A DNA stretch of 10,431 nucleotides from JBKECO01 sp047974745 (GCA_047974745.1 JBKECO010000008.1:1-10431), one strand, 5' to 3'. Shown: positions 1-7,557, counted from the first letter of the stretch. The notes: generated from the letters alone by a model not told the origin. Program-made: numbers and translations.

Positions 1-156
1 AAGGACAGAAAACCGCTCCTCCTTAATCGCAGGAAAAACAATATCTGCAAAATCTTTGCACCAGGAATTCATAATCATTTTTTGTGTTCTTGGTGTTTGA
101 TTGAGAAAACTGTCATTCAGAGTAATCTGTTGTGTTTGATTTGTTTTAAAAGACAT
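1..156 (-). CDS. IS transposase, N-terminal 52 residues (partial, runs off the left edge)
   Basis: An open frame starts with ATG at 156 and stays open to the window edge, giving 52 residues that begin MSFKTNQTQQ. The stretch SWCKDFADIVFPAIKEERFS (about residues 31-50) resembles the start of IS1182-family transposases, where a motif like SWAxxFAxxxFPxIxEExFxVL leads into the DUF772-type N-terminal domain. That match is from memory of the family. The start is supported by a ribosome binding site AGGTGAGG about 8 bases upstream, and a TATAAT -10 lies at 187-192. The gene belongs to an insertion sequence whose terminal repeat is at 230-246. It points the same way as the sugar operon, so read-through from that operon could reach it. 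The catalytic region is outside the window. Confidence 0.75.
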   Translation of the reverse strand, partial: MSFKTNQTQQITLNDSFLNQTPRTQKMIMNSWCKDFADIVFPAIKEERFSVL

Positions 157-186
157 GTCCTGTACCTCACCTTTTCATATGCCTTT

Positions 187-192
187 ATTATA
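187..192 (-). promoter_or_regulatory. -10 element of the left IS transposase
   Basis: The minus strand reads TATAAT here, 30 bases before the transposase start codon and inside the insertion sequence. No good -35 is seen at 17-18 bases (ATCAAA or CATCAA). The promoter is probably weak, as is usual for a transposase. Confidence 0.45.
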
Positions 193-220
193 CTATATTT
201 GGTGAGGATTTTGATGACTT

Positions 221-239
221 GGTGTCTACTTTTGACACC
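221..239. repeat. Palindrome at the tip of the left IS
   Basis: GGTGTC and GACACC form a perfect 6-bp inverted repeat around a 7-base spacer (tactttt). The outer arm is part of the IS terminal inverted repeat at 230-246, so the element's end can fold into a small hairpin. No T-run follows on the minus strand, so it is not a normal terminator. It could be a transposase recognition structure, or could hinder transcription entering the element from the operon. Confidence 0.6.
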
Positions 240-246
240 TTAACCA
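230..246. repeat. Terminal inverted repeat of the left IS (transposase-start side)
   Basis: The minus strand reads TGGTTAAGGTGTCAAAA going into the element. The plus strand at 10186-10202 reads TGGTTTAGGTGTCAAAA, a 16 of 17 match in inverted orientation. It lies 74 bases upstream of the transposase start and 3 bases after the esterase stop codon. The exact outer boundary is inferred from where the two copies stop matching. Confidence 0.7.
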
Positions 247-249
247 ATA

Positions 250-1164
250 TTACATAAAAGAAAAGGGATTTTTTTCACATTCTGTTGTTTCAGGTGCTGC
301 CATATGCAAGAGAAACGTTTTCGCCAATGGAACCCAGTTCGCACATGCATGAACCAAATCCTGACGGTACGGAGTGAACAGGTTTCTTCCCAAAGAAAAT
401 CCATGATCTCCATAACGGAACATATGCAGCTCATATGGCAGGTTCATTTCTTGCATTTTTTCAGCCATTCGAATAGAATGCATCGCCGGAACCATTCCAT
501 CATCCGTTGCTGCAGCCATAAAAATAGGCGGAGTCTTTTCAGACAGGAGATATAAAGGACTATATCTTCTCAATTTTTCAGAAGATGGATCCTGTTCACC
601 AAATACAGGTACATTGATATCAAGTGGAAGAATGGGATTTGGATGATCTTTTGTATACTGGTTCTGGTATTCGTAGTCAAATAGACCATATATCAGTATC
701 GCACATAATGGACGAAATATCTCAGAATCCAAATTGAAATAATCTGACAGTAAAGATGTATGCCAGGAGGTTGCATACATACCACATAAATGAGCACCTG
801 CTGAAAAACCCGCAATTGAAATTTTATTTACATCCACAAGCCATTCTTCGGCATGTTCATGAATTACCAGTACTGCCTTCGCCAGATCAAGAATCTGTGC
901 TGGAAAAAGAGTCCTCTCTATTGGTGCTTTACTAGAAACACTATATTCAAGTACAAATGCCTGATAACCATCTGCAGCAAAGGACATTGCAACCGGATCT
1001 CCTTCATTACCATGTCTTGGACACTCAGCGTATGCACCTCCCGGGCATACAATTACGGCTGGTTTTTTCTTGGGATCTGGTATGAACTGATCTCTCATAT
1101 GTAAGAATGTAGTCAGGGTCACATCTTCTCGATCTCGCCACAATGGAGTTGTTTGAATATTCAT
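250..1164 (-). CDS. Alpha/beta-hydrolase esterase (acetylesterase-like)
   Basis: This 304-residue protein has the layout of the carbohydrate-acetylesterase/Aes-like alpha/beta hydrolases. It has an oxyanion-hole motif CPGGAY at residues 40-45 and a nucleophile elbow GFSAG at 119-123, with Ser121. The acidic residue is Asp221 or Asp222 in ATDDGMVP, and the histidine is His254 in GDHGF. There is no signal peptide, so it should act in the cytoplasm. Its place as the last gene of a rhamnoside importer operon suggests that it removes acetyl or other acyl groups from imported sugars, which is inference. It starts 2 bases after the rhamnosidase stop, with AGAGG about 8 bases before ATG, so the two are co-transcribed. 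Length is normal for the family, so the nearby insertion sequence does not seem to have truncated it. No terminator separates its stop from the IS end. A general lipase or peptidase-like role cannot be excluded. Confidence 0.85.
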   Translation of the reverse strand: MNIQTTPLWRDREDVTLTTFLHMRDQFIPDPKKKPAVIVCPGGAYAECPRHGNEGDPVAMSFAADGYQAFVLEYSVSSKAPIERTLFPAQILDLAKAVLVIHEHAEEWLVDVNKISIAGFSAGAHLCGMYATSWHTSLLSDYFNLDSEIFRPLCAILIYGLFDYEYQNQYTKDHPNPILPLDINVPVFGEQDPSSEKLRRYSPLYLLSEKTPPIFMAAATDDGMVPAMHSIRMAEKMQEMNLPYELHMFRYGDHGFSLGRNLFTPYRQDLVHACANWVPLAKTFLLHMAAPETTECEKNPFSFM

Positions 1165-1166
1165 TT

Positions 1167-3962
1167 TTATTGCCTCTCTTTCTTACTTCTTTTTGCTGTG
1201 ATTGTGTAGCAGCCACTTCCAAAGTTCCCAGTAATCATTCCATTTGTCGTCTGCGATATACTTGCGTCAAATAACTCCTGCGTTTTTAGCAGAGTTCCTT
1301 CAAATAGAATCTCTGCTTTTGTATTCGCAGGGATCTCAAACTCATATGTCACAAAATCTTCATCCATCTTCCATTCTGATCTTATTCTTCCGTATGTTGT
1401 TTCAATAAATGCTGACGCCTCTGAAATCCCTACTCCTAATACTGGTTGAATAGTAAAATACTTATACCCAGGCTCATTTTCGAGGACTTTGATTCCTGCA
1501 GTTTCTTCAAAAAGAAAATCACAAACCGCACCATATGCATAGTGATTTAAAGATCCTTCTATCTTGCCATTCTCTGCTACTGCATTCCAGTTTTCCCAGA
1601 TCGTAGTGGCTCCCTTATCAACTGCGTAGAGCCAGGATGGCGATGAACTCTGCTGAAGGAGTGCATAAGCAATATCACAAAACCCATTTTGCGAAAGCGC
1701 CTGAAGTAGATATGGGGTTGATAAAAATCCTGTATTCAGGTGCAGTCCTTTTTGTATCACGAGTTCAGCTAATTTATTTGCAACTGCTGCCCTATCTTTT
1801 TCGTCACATAGATCAAAAGCTAATGTTCTTACATTTGGAGCCTGTCTGTCTTTATTGATCGACCCATCAGTTTGAATAAAGTATTTGCCGTAACTTTCTG
1901 ACACTTTTTCTGCAATATCTTTATAATACTTATGATCCTGCTCCTTTTTTAAAACAAAAGCCATTTTTGAGAGTAATCTGGCAGAATAAGCATAATATGC
2001 TGTTGCAACAAGCGTTCGATCCAAATATGACTCTTGAGGATCTTCATTTTGTGGATCAAAGACCTGATCAGCTTCAAGCCATTCTCCAAAATGGAACTTT
2101 GTATCCCATATATATTTCCAGTCTTTCTCATTCTTATAATATTCGTAATGCTCACCCAGGGTGTTTCTCTCTCCTGCAGATTTTATGATATAGTTCACCC
2201 AGGCTTTTGCACTGTCATACTGATTCCTTAAAATGGTCGTATCTCCTGTCGCAAGATATACTTTCCATGGTACTATAACAGCAGCATCACCCCATCCAGA
2301 AGATCCATCTGCAAATCCAGGTTCCCCGGGTTTGACCAGAGGAAATATCATCTTTTCCCCTGCTTCATTTCTTCTATTATACTCGTCCGTTGAATGAAGA
2401 TCGACACCCGGCACCGTAATTGGTACTGCACCACTTTCATACTGTTCAACGTCTAGGTCTCGAAGCCATTTTTCATAAAAACTATATGTATCCATAAATT
2501 TTGATGCCGTAGAACAGTATAACTGTGCATCACCGGTCCAACTGGCACGCTCTCTGGTAGGACAGTCTGTTGGGACATCCATAAAGTTACTTTTCTGGCT
2601 CCATATTGTATTTGAAACAAGTTTATTTATTCTTTCATTTGAACAATGGAATCCACCTGTTATATCCATATCTGAATAGATTGCATATGCACAAAAATCA
2701 GAAGCATTCACTATTTCTATGCCTTTCACCAAAACATAACGAAATCCAAACGTCGTAAAATATGGTTCGTACGTCTTTCTGCCATCAGAACCAGCAATAA
2801 ATGTCAGGCGTTGAAATTCTTCTTTTTCTTTAGGAGAAAGCACAAGGTTATCAATTGTAAAGTTTCCATCTGCATCCAATATTTCACCATGGAAAAATTC
2901 TAACTTCTGTCCCTTTTTCAACTCGATATCCATAGCGATCCGACCTGAAAAATTCTGTTTGAAATCAAGTACCATTTCACCATTTGCAGTCTGTAATAAT
3001 TCAGGAAAAAGCACTTCCTTTTTCCTGATCGGAACACTGGATTTGGCTTTCAGAATTGTATAGTCAGCTTTTTCTGCTGTCACGTTCTTCCAATCACTAT
3101 CATCAAATCCATCCTGCATCCATCCTGGCATCTCATAGCTTTCATCATAGAGTTCTCCAGCTTTAAAATCAGACATTCGAATGGGTCCGTCTTTCGTTCG
3201 GAAGGTTTCATCTGTAATTATGATTTCGATTGTACCATCTTCATATTCAAGTTCAATCTGTCCTAAAAAACCGAGTCTGTTCCCAAAGTTATTTCTAAAG
3301 TGAAAGGCTCCAACTCCGCCTCTCCACCAACCATCTCCCAACATAATCGCAAGAACATTTTCGCCTTCCGTTAAAAGGTCGGTTATATCGTAGGTTTGAT
3401 ACTGAAGCCTGTGATAGTAAGATGTATATCCAGGAGCAAACAAGTCCTCGGTTCCAATTTTTCCATTTAGAAAAAATTGATATACACCATGTGCAGTAAA
3501 ATAGGCTCTGGCCCTTACTATGTTTTTCTTTACAGCAAAAGATTTTCTCAGACATGGAGATGGTTTAAAAAGATTTTCATCGACCTCACGTTCAGGAACC
3601 ACCCATTCTGCTTTCCAGTCACACTCATTCAGACCCGTTTCAAAAAAAGTCAATTCACTAACTATTCTCTTCTCTTCAAGAAAGGCATCAGATGACAGCC
3701 AAACCGTGACTTTCCAAAATACTCTTTGCCTTGATTTCGGACTCACACCCTCCCATAGCACATTTTGTGAACGATTGGATTCGATTCTATTACTATCCCA
3801 AATGAGATCTTGTCCATTTTGATTGCTGTATGCCTGTATCTGATACGCATTCTGCACGATATTCTTCTCTATTCCTTTTATCTTCCATCCCATTCTTAAA
3901 TCAACTGCATCAATTCCAATTGGACTGATCAAGTGCTTTGTCTTTAGCTCATATACATGCAT
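1167..3962 (-). CDS. Alpha-L-rhamnosidase, glycoside hydrolase family 78
   Basis: This 931-residue enzyme hydrolyses terminal alpha-L-rhamnose from oligosaccharides or glycosides by inversion. It shows the GH78 order: N-terminal beta domains (about 1-430, including a carbohydrate-binding-like region near 150-300), an (alpha/alpha)6 barrel (about 435-815) and a C-terminal beta domain (about 820-925). The signature DCPTRERASWTGDAQ at 466-480 keeps the acids in their family spacing: Asp466, Glu471 and Asp478. These correspond to Asp567, Glu572 and Asp579 of Bacillus RhaB. Glu790 in TIWENW matches the second catalytic Glu (841 in RhaB). GWGDA (556-560) and GEWLE (626-630) are further barrel motifs. 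There is no signal peptide, so it is intracellular and acts on imported substrate. It starts 9 bases after the upstream permease stop, with AAGGAG 5 bases before ATG. The reading frame is intact. The exact substrate (pectic fragments, flavonoid rhamnosides or other) cannot be read from the sequence. Confidence 0.96.
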   Translation of the reverse strand: MHVYELKTKHLISPIGIDAVDLRMGWKIKGIEKNIVQNAYQIQAYSNQNGQDLIWDSNRIESNRSQNVLWEGVSPKSRQRVFWKVTVWLSSDAFLEEKRIVSELTFFETGLNECDWKAEWVVPEREVDENLFKPSPCLRKSFAVKKNIVRARAYFTAHGVYQFFLNGKIGTEDLFAPGYTSYYHRLQYQTYDITDLLTEGENVLAIMLGDGWWRGGVGAFHFRNNFGNRLGFLGQIELEYEDGTIEIIITDETFRTKDGPIRMSDFKAGELYDESYEMPGWMQDGFDDSDWKNVTAEKADYTILKAKSSVPIRKKEVLFPELLQTANGEMVLDFKQNFSGRIAMDIELKKGQKLEFFHGEILDADGNFTIDNLVLSPKEKEEFQRLTFIAGSDGRKTYEPYFTTFGFRYVLVKGIEIVNASDFCAYAIYSDMDITGGFHCSNERINKLVSNTIWSQKSNFMDVPTDCPTRERASWTGDAQLYCSTASKFMDTYSFYEKWLRDLDVEQYESGAVPITVPGVDLHSTDEYNRRNEAGEKMIFPLVKPGEPGFADGSSGWGDAAVIVPWKVYLATGDTTILRNQYDSAKAWVNYIIKSAGERNTLGEHYEYYKNEKDWKYIWDTKFHFGEWLEADQVFDPQNEDPQESYLDRTLVATAYYAYSARLLSKMAFVLKKEQDHKYYKDIAEKVSESYGKYFIQTDGSINKDRQAPNVRTLAFDLCDEKDRAAVANKLAELVIQKGLHLNTGFLSTPYLLQALSQNGFCDIAYALLQQSSSPSWLYAVDKGATTIWENWNAVAENGKIEGSLNHYAYGAVCDFLFEETAGIKVLENEPGYKYFTIQPVLGVGISEASAFIETTYGRIRSEWKMDEDFVTYEFEIPANTKAEILFEGTLLKTQELFDASISQTTNGMITGNFGSGCYTITAKRSKKERQ

Positions 3963-3971
3963 TTTGGCTCC

Positions 3972-4865
3972 TTATCCTTTTACCGCGCCCATAGTGATCC
4001 CCTTTGCAAAATATTTTTGAAAGAAGGGATAGATAACTAAAATTGGTAAAATTGCAATCACAGCAATCGCCATTCTTATAGTAGCACTTGGCATATTTGC
4101 GACTGATACATTGCCAACAGAAGCTGCATTACTTGCTAAAAAGGCAATATTTTCATTCATCTTGTTTAGTAACTGCTGTATACTGAAAAGTTTTTCATCC
4201 GAAATGTAATAAAGCCCATTTGTCCAGTCATTCCAGTAAGTAACTCCGGAAAGAAGTCCCACCGTTGCAAGAATCGGCATGGCTAATGGCATAACAAACT
4301 GAAATAATATTCTTGGATGACTTGCACCATCTACTTCTGCCGCTTCCAATAATTCTTTTGGGATATTAAATTGAAAATAGTTTTTTACCAGAACGACTGT
4401 AAATCCATTTAACAGAAGGTTTGGCAAAATCAGACCGAAAATTGTATCCTTAACATGCAAAAAATTACTATACACATAATAAGTTGGTACAATACCACCA
4501 CTAAATAACATGGTTAAAAGTATTAGTACAAAGATCATCTTTAAACCTGGAACATGATCTTGAATCAACCCATATGAGAGCATTGCTACCAGTAAAATAC
4601 TTAAACTGGTTCCAATTACTGTAACAATGATCGTAATTCCGTAGGCTCTTCCAATTTGTACCCACTGTGCAAAAATGTACTGGTAAGCTTCCAGAGAAAA
4701 AGTCTTTGGCCAAAAAGAATAACCATATTTGGTCACATCGCTTTCCAGCGAAAATGATGATGAAATAAGTAACCAGAAGGGAATCAATGCTGAGACACAC
4801 AGAAGAATCATAACGATATGCGCAAATAGACGAAACCTTTTTTCTTGTTTTGATTGTATACCCAA
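3972..4865 (-). CDS. Sugar ABC transporter permease (LplC/YtcP-like, CUT1 family)
   Basis: This is a 297-residue inner-membrane permease with about six membrane segments (near 13-35, 76-98, 108-128, 141-161, 197-215 and 262-282). The EAA loop that docks the ATPase reads ELLEAAEVDGASHPRI at 171-186. The C-terminus FFQKYFAKGITMGAVKG is typical of the second permease in oligosaccharide importers of the LplABC/YtcP type. The start is TTG at 4863-4865: GGGAGG lies about 8 bases upstream and no ATG is in a better position (the next is Met18). It follows the other permease stop by 15 bases. The two permeases should form a heterodimeric channel fed by the lipoprotein encoded at 5897-7456. No ATPase gene is in the window. 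In this family a shared MsmX-like ATPase elsewhere in the genome usually powers the complex. Confidence 0.93.
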   Translation of the reverse strand: MGIQSKQEKRFRLFAHIVMILLCVSALIPFWLLISSSFSLESDVTKYGYSFWPKTFSLEAYQYIFAQWVQIGRAYGITIIVTVIGTSLSILLVAMLSYGLIQDHVPGLKMIFVLILLTMLFSGGIVPTYYVYSNFLHVKDTIFGLILPNLLLNGFTVVLVKNYFQFNIPKELLEAAEVDGASHPRILFQFVMPLAMPILATVGLLSGVTYWNDWTNGLYYISDEKLFSIQQLLNKMNENIAFLASNAASVGNVSVANMPSATIRMAIAVIAILPILVIYPFFQKYFAKGITMGAVKG

Positions 4866-4880
4866 TTTATATTCCTCCCG

Positions 4881-5852
4881 TTAAAACATCGCATTTTCAG
4901 CGCTCAATTTTTTGATTACCTGATTCGCTAAAATCACAAGAATAAATCCTACCATCGACTGATAAAAACCTGTTGCCGCAGACATACCGATATTATTCTG
5001 CGTCATCAGAGCATTATACACATATGTATCAATTGTTTGTGTCACGTTGTATAACATTCCAGAATTTTTCGGAACCTGGTAGAAAAGACCAAAATCTGAA
5101 TAGAACATTCGACCGACACTTAAAATGAACAATGTTATAATCGTAGGCATGAGACTTGGTATCGTTATATTTTTAATCTGACGTATTTTATCTGCCCCAT
5201 CGACTTTGGCTGCCTCATAATAGTCTGCTGGGATTCCAATAATACAAGAATAGTAAATAATCATATTAAATCCCATACTTTTCCATAGATTTACGAATAC
5301 TAAAATAAATGGCCAATACTTCTGCTCCTGATAAAAAGCAATCGTTTTATCGCTTCCAAAAAATGGTAATATTGTATTATTGATAAATCCGGTCTCTCCA
5401 CTTAGAAAAGCATATGCAAGATAACTGACTACGACCCAAGACATCAAATAGGGAAGAAGAATCAATGTCTGATATACTTTCAATGTCATTTTTCCACGAA
5501 TTTCATTTAATAGTATTGCAACTGCAATTCCTGTTACAGTACCAAGTATAATAAAGGCAACATTATATAAAATCGTATTTCTGGTTATGATCCAAGCGTT
5601 ACCAGAACTGAATAGGAACTTAAAATTGTCAAGACCTGCCCATCCGCTCGCAAGGATTCCAGTTTGAAAATTCACCTTTTTAAAGGCCATTATGATTCCG
5701 ATCATCGGCAGATAATTATTAAACAAAAAATACAACAATGCTGGCAGCATCATTAGATAGATTGGCACTACTTTTTTCCAACGTATTCTGCTTTTTTTAT
5801 TTAAACTCTGATTCATTTTATTCACCATCACATCACTTTCTATATCTACCAT
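4881..5852 (-). CDS. Sugar ABC transporter permease (LplB-like, CUT1 family)
   Basis: This is a membrane permease of up to 323 residues with about six hydrophobic segments (near 28-50, 96-116, 127-150, 181-202, 233-250 and 295-314). The EAA motif YYEAAKVDGADKIRQI at 211-226 is the ATPase-docking loop of binding-protein-dependent importers. It is the first permease after the binding protein, as in LplB/YtcP-type systems, and pairs with the permease encoded just downstream. The start is uncertain. ATG at 5852 lies next to the hairpin at 5856-5884 and has no clear ribosome binding site. ATG at 5828 (MVNKMNQ) and ATG at 5816 (MNQSLNKK) are also in frame; the latter has a weak GGTG 6 bases upstream. 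The charged N-terminus before the first membrane segment permits any of these. Confidence 0.92.
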   Translation of the reverse strand: MVDIESDVMVNKMNQSLNKKSRIRWKKVVPIYLMMLPALLYFLFNNYLPMIGIIMAFKKVNFQTGILASGWAGLDNFKFLFSSGNAWIITRNTILYNVAFIILGTVTGIAVAILLNEIRGKMTLKVYQTLILLPYLMSWVVVSYLAYAFLSGETGFINNTILPFFGSDKTIAFYQEQKYWPFILVFVNLWKSMGFNMIIYYSCIIGIPADYYEAAKVDGADKIRQIKNITIPSLMPTIITLFILSVGRMFYSDFGLFYQVPKNSGMLYNVTQTIDTYVYNALMTQNNIGMSAATGFYQSMVGFILVILANQVIKKLSAENAMF

Positions 5853-5855
5853 TTA

Positions 5856-5884
5856 CAAAAGAATGGGACTGCAGATGCAGCCCC
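5856..5884 (-). terminator. Intercistronic hairpin after the binding-protein gene (attenuating terminator or mRNA stabiliser)
   Basis: On the minus strand GGGGCTGCA pairs with TGCAGTCCC (9 pairs, one G-T wobble, very short loop), followed by ATTCTTTTG. It starts 12 bases after the binding-protein stop codon. The T-run is short and interrupted, so termination is likely only partial. Such hairpins between a binding-protein gene and its permease genes commonly protect the upstream message and keep permease levels lower. Confidence 0.65.
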
Positions 5885-5896
5885 TTCTTTGCTTGT

Positions 5897-7456
5897 TTAC
5901 TGTTCAGCCAGCCATGCATCAAATTGTGCCTGATTGTCAGCAATCACTTCGTCGATACCTGCTGCTTTTAACGCACTGATCATAGTCTCATACGTGCCCT
6001 CAACGTCAGCAACACTTCCTGTTTCAAGAGAAGGCAGATACTGATTCAGCACTGTAGCAATCGCAATCAGCTGATTACTCATATTTGCGCTGTTATAACT
6101 GTAGCCAACTGACTGATATGTATTCTTTTTATTACTCTCAGTCCATGCATCATTCGTTTCCTGATTCACACTGGCATCTGTCTGCAGTTCATATCTTCTA
6201 TCCCCATATAGACCAAGAGGCATGAAATATGTCGTATTTTCCATTGTCACACCTTCTGGGAACGATATTGCTCCAGTCGTTTCATCTACAACATAATGCG
6301 TTCCCTCAATACCAGATTTTAGTAAATCTGCCACATTCTGATCTTCATATATCAGATTTAAGAACTTTACAGCAGCCTCTGGGTTCGCACTGGTCACTGG
6401 TACGGTCCAGTATATATTTGAGGATGGTGCTGTAGATGACATATAACCTTCTGTTGTATTTAATGCAACAGATTCCCATCCATATGATGCAACTGTGCCT
6501 GATGTTTGTACTGGTTGAAGGTTCATTGCATAAGATGAACTCTTTTCTGAACCAAGAATTTCCTGAGTCAGTGAATCTGATGTTGCTGCATCCGGTATGA
6601 TATATCCCTTTTCATTCCAGTCTCTCATCATTTTTAAAAAATCCAAATATTCATCTGTCTCAAAAAGATTAACAATTTGTGTGCTGTCAGTATCTGTCAG
6701 AACACCGGACTGCACAGTCCCACCAAGTGTATCATAAGGCATAAAATATCCAGATGATGATAAAGATGCAGAAATACTGCTGCCAAGAATTAGATAAGGA
6801 TATGTTTCAGAATGATTGGCTTTGACTGATGCGAGCAGATCGGAAAGCTCAGTCCATGTATACTGATCCTTCAGTTCTGTACCTGTTTCTTCAAAATAAT
6901 CCTTTCTCATAATGAGTCCACCTCTGTTACCATAAACAGGCTGAACTGGTGTCACTCCATAAATTGATCCATCTACGGTCGAACCTTCAAATAATGGAAA
7001 TTCATCTGCCAATGTTTGAATATAATTACCATCAGCATCCAAATATTCATTTAATGCAAGCAACTGCCCACTGTCAATATAGGAACTTAATCCTTGAAAT
7101 GCAACACTCATCAAGTCAACCTGCTCTCCAGATGCGATCCACATGGAATATGTTCCCGAAAAAGTATCACTAATTGGTACTGCCTTTAATTCTACTTCAA
7201 CGTTGATCTTTTCTTTTGAAATCTCGTTTACTGCATCCTGTACCATCTGTAGATCAGCAGGTGTTGTTCCAAGTGTCAGATAAGTCATAATAATTTTGTC
7301 AGTTTCTCCGCTCACTATTTCTGAGGCACCTGCAGTCGACTCTGTCGATGTACCTGAATCAGAACCAGTGTCTGATGATGCACTACTTCCACATCCAGCA
7401 AGTATGCCAGTGCCGATAGTAGCTACTAAAAGTAATGATAGCAACTTTCTTTTCAT
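5897..7456 (-). CDS. Extracellular sugar-binding lipoprotein of an ABC importer
   Basis: This 519-residue secreted lipoprotein captures the substrate outside the cell and hands it to the permeases. The N-terminus has a lysine-rich start (MKRK), a hydrophobic core and the lipobox LAGC with Cys22 as the lipidated residue. A Ser/Thr/Asp-rich tether (about 23-45) follows. The rest resembles the solute-binding family 1 (LplA/YtcQ-like) fold, for example DLMSVAFQGLSSYIDSGQ (about 135-152) and repeated aromatic residues expected of a sugar-binding cleft. Assignment as the substrate protein of this transporter rests on its place directly before two CUT1 permeases. The start is clear: AGGAGGAG at 7463-7470, 6 bases before ATG. 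A separate promoter (-10 at 7491-7496) and a downstream hairpin suggest it is the most highly expressed gene of the operon. Its ligand is inferred to be a rhamnose-containing saccharide only from the neighbouring GH78 gene. Confidence 0.94.
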   Translation of the reverse strand: MKRKLLSLLLVATIGTGILAGCGSSASSDTGSDSGTSTESTAGASEIVSGETDKIIMTYLTLGTTPADLQMVQDAVNEISKEKINVEVELKAVPISDTFSGTYSMWIASGEQVDLMSVAFQGLSSYIDSGQLLALNEYLDADGNYIQTLADEFPLFEGSTVDGSIYGVTPVQPVYGNRGGLIMRKDYFEETGTELKDQYTWTELSDLLASVKANHSETYPYLILGSSISASLSSSGYFMPYDTLGGTVQSGVLTDTDSTQIVNLFETDEYLDFLKMMRDWNEKGYIIPDAATSDSLTQEILGSEKSSSYAMNLQPVQTSGTVASYGWESVALNTTEGYMSSTAPSSNIYWTVPVTSANPEAAVKFLNLIYEDQNVADLLKSGIEGTHYVVDETTGAISFPEGVTMENTTYFMPLGLYGDRRYELQTDASVNQETNDAWTESNKKNTYQSVGYSYNSANMSNQLIAIATVLNQYLPSLETGSVADVEGTYETMISALKAAGIDEVIADNQAQFDAWLAEQ

Positions 7457-7462
7457 TTATTT

Positions 7463-7496
7463 CTCCTCCTATTTTCTAACTTCCTGATTAAGTATA
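7463..7496 (-). promoter_or_regulatory. Promoter of the importer-rhamnosidase-esterase operon (-10) with strong RBS
   Basis: The minus strand carries a -10 TATACT at 7491-7496, 34 bases before the start codon, and AGGAGGAG at 7463-7470. A 17-base spacer puts the -35 at TACAAA, a poor match (3 of 6) that lies inside the preceding terminator stem. A weak -35 fits a promoter that needs an activator, plausibly the AraC-type regulator encoded just upstream. No convincing operator repeats were seen in the roughly 100-base gap. Confidence 0.55.
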
Positions 7497-7498
7497 AT

Positions 7499-7532
7499 AA
7501 AAAAAGCCAGCTTTGTATCTTACAAAGCCGAC
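7499..7532 (-). terminator. Intrinsic terminator after the two-component genes
   Basis: On the minus strand GTCGGCTTTGTA pairs with TACAAAGCTGGC (12 pairs, two G-T wobbles) around an AGA loop, followed directly by seven T. It lies 25 bases after the response-regulator stop and separates the regulatory genes from the structural operon. Confidence 0.9.
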
Positions 7533-7557
7533 CTCTGACATGTTCATTTCCGTTGTC

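Larger units (their letters stand above)
1..246 (-). mobile_element. 5' end of an insertion sequence (IS1182-like), partial
   Basis: This fragment contains the first 52 codons of the transposase, its ribosome binding site and -10, a tip palindrome (221-239) and the terminal inverted repeat (230-246). The remainder lies beyond the left edge. Confidence 0.7.

Noticed and set aside
250..320. Esterase truncated by the IS insertion
   Set aside because: All three catalytic motifs are present, the length is normal, and the stop codon lies outside the inferred IS boundary.
304..555. Plus-strand open frame of 83 codons, and other plus-strand frames of 60-140 codons throughout the window
   Set aside because: They lie antisense to clearly real genes, have no ribosome binding sites of note and encode unlikely compositions rich in Phe, Ser, His and Cys.
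7511..7557. Repeated GTAAGA-ACAA motif as a regulator operator
   Set aside because: The two copies are 38 bases apart, one is part of the terminator stem, and the match is short; not enough to call a binding site.
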